NCBI GenBank assembly: GCA_913043025.1
Contig: CAJWLM010000021.1
Location: 1-48,836, forward strand
Length of the DNA stretch: 48,836 nucleotides
From: an uncultured Rhodospirillaceae bacterium
GTDB lineage: Bacteria > Pseudomonadota > Alphaproteobacteria > UBA8366
Reading direction: 5' to 3'
The notes beneath the pieces are model-generated. The model ran no database searches, was not told where the DNA came from, and was given only the letters and a program-made list of their open reading frames with translations. A program made the position numbers and the translations under genes. Of the stretch, positions 16,559 to 25,641 are shown one piece after another (positions within the stretch are counted from its first letter, which is position 1; every line of letters begins with the position of its first letter).

Positions 16559-17530
16559 CTACGGCGAAAGTATTGTAGAGCCCGTAGTGTTTCGTGACTC
16601 CAAAGCGCGATGAGCATCCGCAACATCTTTAAGAGCAAAAGTTTGTTTTATCTCAACTTTCAACCCGTTCTTAATATGATTAAAGAGCCAGCCGGCCAAT
16701 TCTGTCACGAGTTCATGGGTTCCAATGTGGCTCATTAGTGTTGGCCGCGTGAAAAATAAAGAGCCTTTTTGTGATAAAAGGCCCGGTTCGAAAGGCGGAA
16801 CAGGTCCCGACGCATTGCCGAATGAAACAAACGTTCCAAACTTAGCCAAGCAGTCTATGCTTTCATCAAAGGTTGATGCCCCTACTGAGTCATAAACTAC
16901 AGGCACCCCAACCCCGTCAGTTATATCCATGACAGTGTCTTTGAAGCTCTCTTCTGTATACACAATTGGGTAATCACAACCGTATTTACGGGCAATTTCA
17001 GCTTTTTCTTTACTCCCCACGGTGCCCACCACGATAGCACCAAGCTGCTTAAGAATCTGGCACGCAATCAAGCCTACTCCGCCGGCGATGGCATGAAATA
17101 AAACAATATCGCCCTTTTTTACAGGATGTGTGCGATGCAATAAGTAAGAGGCTGTAAAGCCCTTGAGCATTACGGCTGCAGCAGTCTCGTCAGTAACGTC
17201 GTGTGGTATTTTGACTACTGCATCAGCATTGATAACCCGTTTACTTGTGTAGGCACCCAGGCCGCCGCCCGCGTAGGCAACCCTATCCCCAACAGAAAAC
17301 TCCGTTACACCATCGCCCACTTTGTCTATGGATCCGGCAGCTTCCAGGCCGATCGCTGCAGGCAAATCAATCGGGTAGAGACCTGTGCGATGGTAAACGT
17401 CTATAAAATTTAAGCCGACCGCAGTTTGGTCTATCGAAATCTGACCGGGGCCGGGTAATTCTTCCGGCACGTCAACCACACGCATAACCTCGGGCCCCCC
17501 GGTCTCTAGAATGTGTATAGCGTAAGGCAT
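16559..17530 (-). CDS. Zinc-independent quinone oxidoreductase (QOR, MDR superfamily)
   Basis: The 323-residue protein matches NADPH:quinone reductases of the crotonase-independent, zinc-free MDR type: GPGQISIDQTAVGLNFIDVY with YHRTG, GLEAAGSIDKVGDGV, VMLKGFTASYLLHRT, and a Rossmann loop AIAGGVGLIACQILKQLGA (the AxxGxxG form of this family). The zinc-binding Cys residues of alcohol dehydrogenases are absent. It likely reduces quinones or enones with NADPH. A ribosome-binding site AGGATC precedes the ATG. It is 12 bases after the dienelactone hydrolase-like gene, so the two are one unit. Confidence 0.93.
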   Translation of the reverse strand: MPYAIHILETGGPEVMRVVDVPEELPGPGQISIDQTAVGLNFIDVYHRTGLYPIDLPAAIGLEAAGSIDKVGDGVTEFSVGDRVAYAGGGLGAYTSKRVINADAVVKIPHDVTDETAAAVMLKGFTASYLLHRTHPVKKGDIVLFHAIAGGVGLIACQILKQLGAIVVGTVGSKEKAEIARKYGCDYPIVYTEESFKDTVMDITDGVGVPVVYDSVGASTFDESIDCLAKFGTFVSFGNASGPVPPFEPGLLSQKGSLFFTRPTLMSHIGTHELVTELAGWLFNHIKNGLKVEIKQTFALKDVADAHRALESRNTTGSTILSP

Positions 17531-17542
17531 TTATATGATCCT

Positions 17543-18244
17543 TTATTTGAGATATTCAGAGAAACATTTCATGGTACGCTCATCTGCTATTTGAGAGGCC
17601 GCTGGATCAAAATTTACACCATCGTGGCGTGCAAAGGCGTGATCCACTTTTGGATAATTGTAAACAGTGATCTGGTTATTAGCAGCTAAGCATTCATTGA
17701 TATCAAGCTGTGTCTCTTTTGACACAAAGCTATCTTCTTCTGCTATGTGTAAAATTGTGGGGCTATTAATGCCATTAGCTTGCTGCAAATGATCTTCGAT
17801 CCCAACTCCATAGTAGCTGACATTGCAGTCTGCATCGCTGTCTAAAGCCATTTTGTACGCAAGTAAGCCCCCCAGACAAAAACCAACAGTGCCAGCCTTA
17901 CCATTACAACCATCGATTTGGCGCAAGTACTCAAGTGAAGTCAATAAATCTGTAATGCCCTTATTTACATCAAAACCTTTATATAACTCAAAGGCTTTTG
18001 CCCAATCGGCATCAGATTGATCGGCAAGCTGTATCCCCGGTTCTTGCCGCCAAAAAAGGTCCGAGCATAGCGCAAAATATCCCATCGCTGCCATTCGATC
18101 GCAATGGGCGCGCATATCTTTGTTAACACCAAAAATTTCTTGGATAACTAAGATACCGCCGTTACCGCCAGTTGCTTCGTTAGTCGGCACTGCCAAGTAA
18201 GCTGTGAATTGCCCATCAGAGCAATTAATGTTTATATCAGGCAT
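17543..18244 (-). CDS. Dienelactone hydrolase family protein
   Basis: The 233-residue alpha/beta hydrolase has the nucleophile elbow GFCLGGLLAYKMAL with Cys in place of Ser, as in true dienelactone hydrolases, the acid in ILHIAEEDSFV, and the His in KVDHAFARHD. VIQEIFGVNKDMRAHCDRMA is the strongly conserved N-terminal segment. The protein probably hydrolyses a lactone or ester; the exact substrate is unknown, as no chlorocatechol genes are nearby. It is the upstream gene of the pair with qor and lies divergent from mnmE. Confidence 0.92.
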   Translation of the reverse strand: MPDININCSDGQFTAYLAVPTNEATGGNGGILVIQEIFGVNKDMRAHCDRMAAMGYFALCSDLFWRQEPGIQLADQSDADWAKAFELYKGFDVNKGITDLLTSLEYLRQIDGCNGKAGTVGFCLGGLLAYKMALDSDADCNVSYYGVGIEDHLQQANGINSPTILHIAEEDSFVSKETQLDINECLAANNQITVYNYPKVDHAFARHDGVNFDPAASQIADERTMKCFSEYLK

Positions 18245-18334
18245 CTATTTCACCTAGAATATTTATAAAACAACAATAGTTAAACCGAGCATAGTTGTGA
18301 ATTACGGCATTGTCACCCATGTAGTGCAACTGGT

Positions 18335-19675
18335 ATGAACGAAACAATTTTTGCATTAGCGAGCGCGCCCGGACGAGCTGGTGTTGCTGTTTATCGGATT
18401 TCAGGCCCGAAGGCCGAGCAGACGCTACAGATTCTATCACGTTCTCCCACGCCAACGCCGCGGTCTGCGGTTCGCGCAACCATATATGACACCGAAAAAG
18501 GTGATCAAATAGACAATGGTATTGCTATTTGGTTCCCCGGACCAAAAAGCTTCACTGGTGAAGATGTAGTAGAATTACATCTGCATGGCGGCGCGGCAAT
18601 TTGCAGACGCATGCTTGAGCTATTAAGTTCTCAGCTACTTTTACGCCTCGCCGAACCAGGAGAGTTTACGCGCCGCGCCGTGCTTGCCGGCAAAATAGAT
18701 CTTACTGCGGCCGAGGGCATGATCGATTTGATTGATGCTGAAACGGAAGCACAAAGGCGGCAAGCCTTGCGGCAATCTCAAGGTGCGCTTGGGAAGATTT
18801 ACGACGGTTGGCGTAAAATCTTGCTTTCTTCTTTGGCGCACGTGGAGGCGTTTATCGATTTTCCAGATGAAGACCTTTCCATTGAAGAAGAGAGAATATG
18901 GGCCCCTATTGCGAAGCTGGCCGAAGAGATCTCAGAACACCTCAATGACAACGGAAGAGGTGAGCGATTGCGGGAAGGGCTTCGTATTTCAATACTAGGC
19001 CCACCGAACGCCGGGAAGTCGAGTCTTTTAAATTGGCTAGTAAAGCGTGATGCTGCGATTGTGTCTGAGCGCGCAGGAACTACGCGCGATGTCATCGAAG
19101 TATATTTTGATTTAGCCGGATATCCAGTCGTGTTTTCAGATACGGCCGGTATACGGACAGAGGCTTCGGGGATTGAGTCTTTAGGCATAGCGAAGTCTTT
19201 TGATCGAGCCCGGACATCTGATCTAAAAATAATCATGATTGCAGCCGACGAAACAGAAGCGTTCTCAGCGGTCGAGAGGTTGATTGATAAAAATACAATT
19301 GTTGTGATTAACAAAACAGATCTTGGAGAGACAAACATCATCGACATAAGAAAAAATTGTTTGTCAATCGAAGCGGTTATTTTTGAAATCTCTATTGTGG
19401 AAGGGGCCGGCCTTGAGAGCCTCTTGGAGGGCATAGCAGTCGCGGTTGATAAAAAAATTAACGCAGGCAACTCTCCCGCCATCAGCCGCGCGCGTCACCG
19501 AGAGGCGCTAAATGAATGCATTGAGGCGTTGAATAGGTCTCAGATTGAGGTGTTATTGGAGTTAAGAGTTGAAGATCTCAGAGTAGCTATGCGTGCACTA
19601 GGCAGGATTACGGGGACTGTGGATATTGAGGAAATTCTAGATTCTGTTTTCCACGACTTTTGCATAGGGAAATAA
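18335..19675 (+). CDS. mnmE: tRNA U34 modification GTPase MnmE
   Basis: MnmE works with MnmG to install cmnm5 groups on U34 of certain tRNAs. The folate-binding N-terminal domain is followed by a helical domain with an inserted G domain: G1 GPPNAGKS at residues 222-229, G3 DTAGIR, G4 NKTD. The C-terminal CIGK with the catalytic Cys is intact (last four residues). The length of 446 is typical. mnmE-mnmG-rsmG-parA-parB is the standard order to the right of alphaproteobacterial origins. Confidence 0.97.
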   Translation: MNETIFALASAPGRAGVAVYRISGPKAEQTLQILSRSPTPTPRSAVRATIYDTEKGDQIDNGIAIWFPGPKSFTGEDVVELHLHGGAAICRRMLELLSSQLLLRLAEPGEFTRRAVLAGKIDLTAAEGMIDLIDAETEAQRRQALRQSQGALGKIYDGWRKILLSSLAHVEAFIDFPDEDLSIEEERIWAPIAKLAEEISEHLNDNGRGERLREGLRISILGPPNAGKSSLLNWLVKRDAAIVSERAGTTRDVIEVYFDLAGYPVVFSDTAGIRTEASGIESLGIAKSFDRARTSDLKIIMIAADETEAFSAVERLIDKNTIVVINKTDLGETNIIDIRKNCLSIEAVIFEISIVEGAGLESLLEGIAVAVDKKINAGNSPAISRARHREALNECIEALNRSQIEVLLELRVEDLRVAMRALGRITGTVDIEEILDSVFHDFCIGK

Positions 19676-19724
19676 ATGGTACTATAACAGTAGCGGAGAA
19701 CCCTTGATCGGGCCATCTGAGAGA

Positions 19725-19754
19725 CCATGCTTGTTTCACGTGAAACAAGCATGG
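19725..19754. promoter_or_regulatory. parS: parS centromere site inside a 30-bp perfect palindrome
   Basis: TGTTTCACGTGAAACA at 19732-19747 is identical to the bacterial parS consensus bound by ParB. The symmetry extends seven more bases on each side (CCATGCT ... AGCATGG), making 30 bases perfectly palindromic. It lies between mnmE and mnmG, 2.6 kb from parA and about 6 kb from the proposed origin. The extended arms could also form a hairpin after mnmE. Confidence 0.93.
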
Positions 19755-19830
19755 ATGAAAACATCGCCTGGAGGATTAGGGCCCACTGGCAAAGTCTGGA
19801 TTTGGTTAATGTTATTTGTAAGGTTTTGAC

Positions 19831-21705
19831 ATGATGTCAGATAAAAAATGGGATGTGGTTGTAATCGGCGGCGGGCATGCCGGTTGTGAGGCTGCGTCTG
19901 CTGCCGCGCGCTGTGGGGCAGAAACTCTTTTGGCCACCCACAAGCTCGAGACCATCGGCGAAATGTCATGCAATCCTGCAATCGGCGGCCTAGCCAAGGG
20001 ACACCTGGTCCGGGAAGTTGACGCCCTCGGTGGGGTGATGGGGGCGGCCATAGACGTTGCTGGAATTCAATTTCGAATGTTAAATAAAAGCAAGGGGCCG
20101 GCTGTTCGGGGTCCCCGGGCGCAGGCAGATAGAAAGCTTTACCGTAAGGCAACGGCAGAAATATTACGGCAGCAAGCTAAATTGCATATCATGGCGCTCG
20201 CCATAGAGGGGCTGTCTATAGACAGCTCTGATCGCGTTACTGGTGTTGTTGCTCGGGGTGGTGAGACAATTCGTGCAAAAACCGTAATACTTACAGCGGG
20301 CACATTTCTCCGAGGTATAATTCACATTGGTGACAAACAAACCCCCGCCGGGCGTGCTGGTGAGGACGCAACCTATGGCTTGTCTGCGACGCTGGAGCGA
20401 TATGGCTTTGCCCTTGACCGACTTAAAACGGGTACGCCGCCCCGTTTGGATGGAGGGACGATAGACTGGGAAGGGCTAGAGGCTCAAAAGGGTGACGATC
20501 CGCCCCAACCATTTTCATTTATGACGGATAAAATCCAAACCCCCCAAGTTGATTGCCACATTACCTATACGGGCGAAGAGGGACACGAGGTTATTCGAAA
20601 AAATATTGACCGAGCGCCTATATTTTCTGGGCAAATTGAGTCTCGTGGACCCCGCTACTGTCCTTCAATAGAAGACAAAGTCATCCGTTTCGCTGACAAG
20701 GTTCGCCACCAAATATTTCTTGAGCCTGAGGGGCTCGATGATTCTACGGTTTACCCCAATGGAATTTCAACCTCTATGCCCGAAGATGTGCAGCATATGT
20801 TTCTGGCCACGATTCCGGGTTTAGAGCGCGCAAAGGTGCTGCGTTCAGGTTATGCAATTGAATACGATTTTGTTGATCCTCGCCAGCTGAAACACACAAT
20901 GGAAACAAAAAAAATTCGCGGGCTATATTTTGCAGGACAGATTAATGGGACAACCGGATACGAAGAGGCGGCAGCGCAAGGTATAATTGCGGGCATCAAT
21001 GCTTCGAGGTCTGTTCAAGCTTTAGACCCTTTTACGTTGGACAGAGCACAAGCTTATATAGGTGTGATGATAGATGATTTAGTTACAAAGGGAACTAATG
21101 AGCCCTATAGAATGTTTACCTCTCGCGCAGAATACCGGTTAAAATTACGCGCTGATAATGCAGATCAGCGTCTATCCCCCTTGGGGGAGGGCTTAAACTG
21201 TTTATCTAACGAGCGGATTAAGTGCTGGCACAAAAAAAGAGATGAATTAATTCATGCCCGTTTGCTTAGCGAACAGGTAACCGCCACGCCATCGGAGCTT
21301 GCGAGGGAGGGGATTGGTGTTCCTAAAGACGGAAAGCGGCGAACCCTAGAAGAAATTTTAGCTTTGCCAGGAATAAAAATACCCGCGCTTCTTCCGCTAT
21401 GGCCCGAGCTTTCGAAGCTGACGCCGGGTGTGGCTGAACAGCTGGAGATAGACGCTCAGTACAGTCATTACTTGGAGCGTCAAGATGCCGATATCGAGGC
21501 GTATAGACGCGATGAGACTCTTGAAATACCCGTTGATTTGGATTACGCCGAGGTGGGGAGCCTTTCTACCGAGGCGCGCCAAAAGCTTGAAGTGGCACAA
21601 CCTACGACCCTGGGGGCTGCGGCTCGCCTCTCTGGGGTTACACCCGCAGCAGTCATTGCATTGTTGCGATATGTTAAGCGTAAAAGCGTCTCAGACCGTG
21701 CCTGA
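19831..21705 (+). CDS. mnmG: tRNA U34 carboxymethylaminomethyl modification enzyme MnmG (GidA)
   Basis: MnmG is the FAD-dependent partner of MnmE. The dinucleotide-binding motif [21 protein letters not shown] is near residue 10, and TCNPAIGG-type residues appear as [34 protein letters not shown] and [14 protein letters not shown] are the family's diagnostic stretches, and [16 protein letters not shown] is conserved. The length of 624 is normal. Two adjacent ATGs (19831 and 19834) are possible; an AAGG lies just upstream. It ends four bases before rsmG. Confidence 0.97.
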   Translation: MMSDKKWDVVVIGGGHAGCEAASAAARCGAETLLATHKLETIGEMSCNPAIGGLAKGHLVREVDALGGVMGAAIDVAGIQFRMLNKSKGPAVRGPRAQADRKLYRKATAEILRQQAKLHIMALAIEGLSIDSSDRVTGVVARGGETIRAKTVILTAGTFLRGIIHIGDKQTPAGRAGEDATYGLSATLERYGFALDRLKTGTPPRLDGGTIDWEGLEAQKGDDPPQPFSFMTDKIQTPQVDCHITYTGEEGHEVIRKNIDRAPIFSGQIESRGPRYCPSIEDKVIRFADKVRHQIFLEPEGLDDSTVYPNGISTSMPEDVQHMFLATIPGLERAKVLRSGYAIEYDFVDPRQLKHTMETKKIRGLYFAGQINGTTGYEEAAAQGIIAGINASRSVQALDPFTLDRAQAYIGVMIDDLVTKGTNEPYRMFTSRAEYRLKLRADNADQRLSPLGEGLNCLSNERIKCWHKKRDELIHARLLSEQVTATPSELAREGIGVPKDGKRRTLEEILALPGIKIPALLPLWPELSKLTPGVAEQLEIDAQYSHYLERQDADIEAYRRDETLEIPVDLDYAEVGSLSTEARQKLEVAQPTTLGAAARLSGVTPAAVIALLRYVKRKSVSDRA

Positions 21706-21709
21706 CCCC

Positions 21710-22315
21710 ATGTCGCGCGAAACCTTTTGCAACGCGGTCTCTGTTTCACGTGAAACCGCTGACCGACTAGGGGTATACATCACCCTTTTAAAGAAATGGA
21801 ATAGAACCATAAATTTGGTGAGTTCGCGTAGCTTGGATGACCCCTGGAGGCGACATATCCTCGATAGCGCACAGCTGGCCCGTCACATGCCGAATAAAAG
21901 GGTGCGCATAGTTGACTTGGGAAGTGGCGCTGGATTGCCGGGTATTGTGCTTGCCCTGATCCTGCCGGAGGCCGATGTGCACTTGGTAGAATCTGACCAA
22001 CGCAAAGCCGCTTTTTTACGTGAAGCTTCGAGAGTGTTAGATTGCAAGATTAGTCTTCATGTGGGACGTATCGAGTCCGAAATCAATACAATAAAAAACA
22101 TAGATGTTTTTACAGCCAGAGCCCTCGCTCCCCTTCCAAGGCTTTTAAAGTATATTGAATCCACATTGAATGAGAAAAAAGTATGTATTTTTCATAAAAC
22201 AAAAGGTATAGATAAGGAATTAGATCGTTTGAATTCGGAGATATTAAAATCTGCGCTCGTTTTGGATAGCATTAGTGATCCGCGTGGGAAAATATTAGTT
22301 CTGGAGGTTGAGTAA
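21710..22315 (+). CDS. rsmG: 16S rRNA G527 N7-methyltransferase RsmG (GidB)
   Basis: RsmG methylates N7 of G527 in 16S rRNA. The SAM motif is VDLGSGAGLPGIVLALILPE followed by HLVESDQRKAAFLREASR; TARALAPLPRLLKYI is the family motif further on. The ATG at 21710, four bases after mnmG, gives 201 residues; an in-frame reading from 21485 would lie inside mnmG and is rejected. Residues near 11-16 (VSRETA) are encoded by a parS-like sequence. The product ends just before parA. Confidence 0.94.
   Translation: MSRETFCNAVSVSRETADRLGVYITLLKKWNRTINLVSSRSLDDPWRRHILDSAQLARHMPNKRVRIVDLGSGAGLPGIVLALILPEADVHLVESDQRKAAFLREASRVLDCKISLHVGRIESEINTIKNIDVFTARALAPLPRLLKYIESTLNEKKVCIFHKTKGIDKELDRLNSEILKSALVLDSISDPRGKILVLEVE
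21742..21757. promoter_or_regulatory. Second parS-like site inside rsmG
   Basis: TGTTTCACGTGAAACC matches the parS consensus at 15 of 16 bases (last base C for A). It encodes Val-Ser-Arg-Glu-Thr of RsmG. Location 2 kb from the first site and 0.6 kb from parA fits a parS cluster. Confidence 0.8.
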
Positions 22316-22316
22316 A

Positions 22317-23135
22317 GTGAATAGTGCCGACGAGATAAAAATAGGCCCAAAATCGAAAACGAGGGTGTTAGTTGTCGCCAATCAGAAAGGTGGTGTTGGA
22401 AAAACCACGACAACTGTAAATTTGGCAACTGCGCTTGTTGCCATTAAAAAGCGGGTGCTAATAATTGATTTTGATCCACAGGGAAACGCCACAACCGGGC
22501 TCGGGTTTGATCGGTCTCAAATAAAAACCTCCTCTTACAATGTTTTGATTGAGGGTTCGGAGTTTAAATCTGCAGTCCTCGCGACCGATATCCCGCGTTT
22601 ATCAATAGTCCCGGCCTCGGTGCATCTCGCAGGCGCCGAGGTAGAGCTGGTAAATGCTGAGCGCAGAGAATATCGATTAGCAGATGCCCTAGGAACATTG
22701 GGAGAGGGGGCTTTCGATTATATTTTGATTGACTCACCCCCGTCATTAAACCTTCTTACTATCAATGCTTTAACGGCTGCAGATGCAGTGTTGGTGCCTT
22801 TGCAAGTAGAGTTTTACGCGCTTGAAGGGTTAAGCCATTTACTCAGCACGATTGAGCGTGTCCGTCGTGCCTTCAATCCTCGGTTGGATATTCAGGGGGT
22901 GGTGCTAACTATGTTCGACCAACGCAATAATCTCTCGGAGATGGTCGCTGAGGATGTTCGCAGTCACCTCGGCGATAAAGTTTATAGCACCATTATACCA
23001 AGGAATGTTCGCATTTCCGAGGCCCCGTCGTTTGGTAAGCCGGTTCTTCTTTATGATCACAGTTGTGCTGGAGCTCGAGCATACATACATCTTGCAGGAG
23101 AGCTTCTTAAGCGCGAGCGGGCGGCTGCAGCATGA
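22317..23135 (+). CDS. parA: Chromosome-partitioning ATPase ParA (Soj)
   Basis: ParA is the Walker-type ATPase that moves the ParB-parS complex and segregates the origin. KGGVGKTTT with the deviant Walker A Lys occupies residues about 24-32, DFDPQGNATTGLG is A', and YILIDSPPSLNLLTINAL is Walker B. I take the GTG at 22317 as start, because GGAGG at 22303-22307 is well placed for it; a TTG at 22308 lies directly after that site. The product is 272 residues. It overlaps parB by four bases (ATGA). Confidence 0.96.
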   Translation: MNSADEIKIGPKSKTRVLVVANQKGGVGKTTTTVNLATALVAIKKRVLIIDFDPQGNATTGLGFDRSQIKTSSYNVLIEGSEFKSAVLATDIPRLSIVPASVHLAGAEVELVNAERREYRLADALGTLGEGAFDYILIDSPPSLNLLTINALTAADAVLVPLQVEFYALEGLSHLLSTIERVRRAFNPRLDIQGVVLTMFDQRNNLSEMVAEDVRSHLGDKVYSTIIPRNVRISEAPSFGKPVLLYDHSCAGARAYIHLAGELLKRERAAAA

Positions 23136-24025
23136 TTTCGACCGAGGAAAAAAAGGTTCGTCGCGGCCTTGGGCGTGGTTTGTCTGCGCTTTTTGGTGAA
23201 GAGGAGCGTGCCTCTTCGGCCCAAATGAATTCTGGTTCTTCAGAAATGGCTATCCACGTTTTGAAACCGGGTAAATTTCAGCCTCGTCGCCATTTCGACG
23301 CTACTGCTCACGCAGCGCTAGTTTCTTCTGTAAAGGATAAGGGTGTTTTGGAGCCCATACTCGTGCGGGAAATCGGGGGGTCACCCGATAGCTACGAAAT
23401 CATCGCTGGCGAGCGTAGGTGGCGAGCGGCCCAAGCAGCTGGGTTACACCAAGTACCCGTGGTGGTCAAGCAGCTGGATGATCGCGAAGCCCTGGAAGTA
23501 GCCCTAATCGAAAATCTTCATCGCTCGGACCTTTCCCCGCTGGAAGAGGCTGAGGCCTATAGTCGACTGCTAGAAGAGTTTGGCCATACCCAAGAACAAT
23601 TAGCAAAGGCAGTGGGTAAGAGCAGAAGCCACGTTGCAAATATGATCCGGTTGCTGGCGCTTCCCGATTCTGTAAAAAACATGGTTCTTGATGGTAGGTT
23701 GAGCGCTGGACACGCTCGTGCGCTAATTACATTTTCAGAGCCAGAGCTGTTAGCTTCGGAGGTTGTGGCGAAGGGTTTGAGTGTCCGACAATTGGAAAAA
23801 TTGATTCAACGCTCATCGAGTGGAACGGAAAAAAAGTCTAACGGCAACAATCAAAAGACAACCGGTTCCAAGGATCCAAATACAGTTGAGCTCGAGGGGA
23901 GTTTAAGTGATAGGCTTGGTTTGAAGGTTTTGATCGAAACAAAAGGAGAGGGTGGTACGTTGTCTGTGCAATTCCAAAGCTTAGAACAGCTGGATGATTT
24001 GCTTAAAATTTTGGGGCGAAATTGA
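23132..24025 (+). CDS. parB: Chromosome-partitioning protein ParB (Spo0J)
   Basis: ParB binds parS and spreads along the DNA as a CTP-dependent clamp. The N-terminal RRGLGRGLSALFGEE is the ParA-stimulating segment, KPGKFQPRRHFD opens the ParB domain, and GERRWRAAQAAGL is the CTPase/box II motif. IENLHRSDLSPLEEAEAY and a HTH at KAVGKSRSHVANMIRLLALP follow. A poly-polar linker precedes the C-terminal dimerisation domain. The length is 297. It is convergent with holA. Confidence 0.97.
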   Translation: MISTEEKKVRRGLGRGLSALFGEEERASSAQMNSGSSEMAIHVLKPGKFQPRRHFDATAHAALVSSVKDKGVLEPILVREIGGSPDSYEIIAGERRWRAAQAAGLHQVPVVVKQLDDREALEVALIENLHRSDLSPLEEAEAYSRLLEEFGHTQEQLAKAVGKSRSHVANMIRLLALPDSVKNMVLDGRLSAGHARALITFSEPELLASEVVAKGLSVRQLEKLIQRSSSGTEKKSNGNNQKTTGSKDPNTVELEGSLSDRLGLKVLIETKGEGGTLSVQFQSLEQLDDLLKILGRN

Positions 24026-24059
24026 AATTAAGTTCTACGATCTAAGGCGCGAATGTTTT

Positions 24060-25085
24060 TTAGCGGGCAGTTCGAGCAAGGGCGGCGACTTGATGCAGGG
24101 TCCGGCCGCAGACAGCGGCGTTTGGGATATTTGTTCGTTTACATTCCAGCTCGGCTTTGAGCAATAATCCCAAAGCTTTTAGGGTTCGCGGTTTTGTCCA
24201 AGAAAGCAATTGCAACCGAAACTGCCCTTTAGCTTTGAAAAATACCGGCGGGCGCAATTTTTTCATAGCTTGGTCTGGGGAATCGCCCTCTTGTATTTTC
24301 TCTAAAGCTAGCTGCAGCCTTACCACGTGTCCCGCTACAGCACGTAATATTGCTACAGGCCTGATTTCTTCGTTGAGGCATCTATTTATCGCTCTGTCGA
24401 CGGCTAAAGCGTTTCCATCAGCTGTGTGAAGGGCCAGATCAAAAAGAGTAAGTGCGGAATTATCTCCGATTATCATTGCCGCATCCTTTAAAGATACCTC
24501 TCCTCCGTCACCGACAAAAAGTGAAAGTTTCTCTAGCTCAGAGCGCGAAATAGCACGATCATTTCCTAAACTATTTTCAATGAAATTGCGCACGGTAGGG
24601 TTACAAGAAATGTTTCTGTCATCGAAAATGGTGTGTATCAATTGCCCAAGGCCACGCAGGTCGTCTGCATAACAGGCCAACGCCGCAACAGACTCTGACT
24701 TCTCAAAGAAAAGCCTAAGCTTGTTGCGAGGCTTGAGGTCACCGGCTCGTAAAATTAGCAAGGTGTCGTGATTTGACTCTTTCAGCGCAACCTCAAGAGT
24801 GTGTGATAATCTTTCACTTGCATCAGCAACAATAACTAAACGCCGATCCCCAGTGATCGAGAGAGTTTTTAGGGTGTCAGTAAGCACTGTTACATCATCA
24901 AGAATATCTTTCTGCGATAATCTCGAAACATTGAAAGGATCGTTGAGGTCCGAGGCGATCTGCTTAGCTAGAGCCATTGTTCGCTCGAGAACAAGGCCTG
25001 CATCAGGGCCGTAAATCAATACCGCATGTACATCTTGTGCACCGTTTTTGATAAAGGTGCTCACATGCCTGTTGTCAACTTTCAA
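24060..25085 (-). CDS. holA: DNA polymerase III delta subunit HolA
   Basis: The delta subunit opens the beta clamp during loading. The 341-residue protein has the alphaproteobacterial family pattern: AVLIYGPDAGLVLERTMALAK near the N-terminus, RLVIVADASERLS in the middle of domain I, and C-terminal ALLLKAELECKRTNIP, which is the most conserved tail segment. Like other delta subunits it has no functional P-loop. It follows lptE by 28 bases, the conserved leuS-lptE-holA order. Confidence 0.93.
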   Translation of the reverse strand: MKVDNRHVSTFIKNGAQDVHAVLIYGPDAGLVLERTMALAKQIASDLNDPFNVSRLSQKDILDDVTVLTDTLKTLSITGDRRLVIVADASERLSHTLEVALKESNHDTLLILRAGDLKPRNKLRLFFEKSESVAALACYADDLRGLGQLIHTIFDDRNISCNPTVRNFIENSLGNDRAISRSELEKLSLFVGDGGEVSLKDAAMIIGDNSALTLFDLALHTADGNALAVDRAINRCLNEEIRPVAILRAVAGHVVRLQLALEKIQEGDSPDQAMKKLRPPVFFKAKGQFRLQLLSWTKPRTLKALGLLLKAELECKRTNIPNAAVCGRTLHQVAALARTAR

Positions 25086-25113
25086 AATAAACTGCCGTCT
25101 ATAAGGTTTTCCA

Positions 25114-25641
25114 TCAGCCGCGACGCAAGTTATGAAAAAACGTACTTATTCTGAGGGTAATGTCATCAGCTATTTCTCTGGTCGCTCTATCAAAGGCATT
25201 TTTTTCTGCGCTCAAAGTAGCAAAATCAGAACTGATTATATTATAGCTGTTAATTGATCTTGAGCTTCCGCGAAATAGGACCGCGTTTGTTTTGCTCTCA
25301 CTCAATACATATTCTGCGTTAAGTGTGAGCTTTGCCCTAGTTGCTTCGTCAACGATGTTGAACCCAAGCTCAGTTTTAGTGGATTTAAGTTTAACATCCA
25401 GTTTATAGAAAGGTGACCGCGGTCGGCCATAGGGATTAAAACGATCAAGAAGTAGATTTTTGAGCGCCTGGCCAAGTCTGTCATTATAGTCGACTTTATC
25501 ACGCAAATTTAGTATTTGAACCTGGGCGAGGTCATCGTTGACCGCGTCGCTGCCGGCTTTTTTTTGATACAGGGGCTCGAAACCACAGCTGCTTATCGAT
25601 AAAAGGGCGGCGGCCAGCAGAACATTTTTAAATAACAACAT
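25114..25641 (-). CDS. lptE: LPS-assembly lipoprotein LptE
   Basis: LptE is the outer-membrane lipoprotein partner of LptD that inserts lipopolysaccharide into the outer leaflet. The N-terminus is a lipoprotein signal ([19 protein letters not shown]) with lipobox ISSC, the CGFxPLY start is characteristic, and the body has [18 protein letters not shown]. The 175-residue length is usual. Sequence conservation in this family is low, so the call leans on signal, CGF motif and the position after leuS. It overlaps the leuS end by 14 bases. Confidence 0.88.
   Translation of the reverse strand: MLLFKNVLLAAALLSISSCGFEPLYQKKAGSDAVNDDLAQVQILNLRDKVDYNDRLGQALKNLLLDRFNPYGRPRSPFYKLDVKLKSTKTELGFNIVDEATRAKLTLNAEYVLSESKTNAVLFRGSSRSINSYNIISSDFATLSAEKNAFDRATREIADDITLRISTFFHNLRRG

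Noticed and set aside
21485-21709. Upstream extension of rsmG
   Set aside because: It lies inside mnmG in another frame; the conserved protein starts at 21710.
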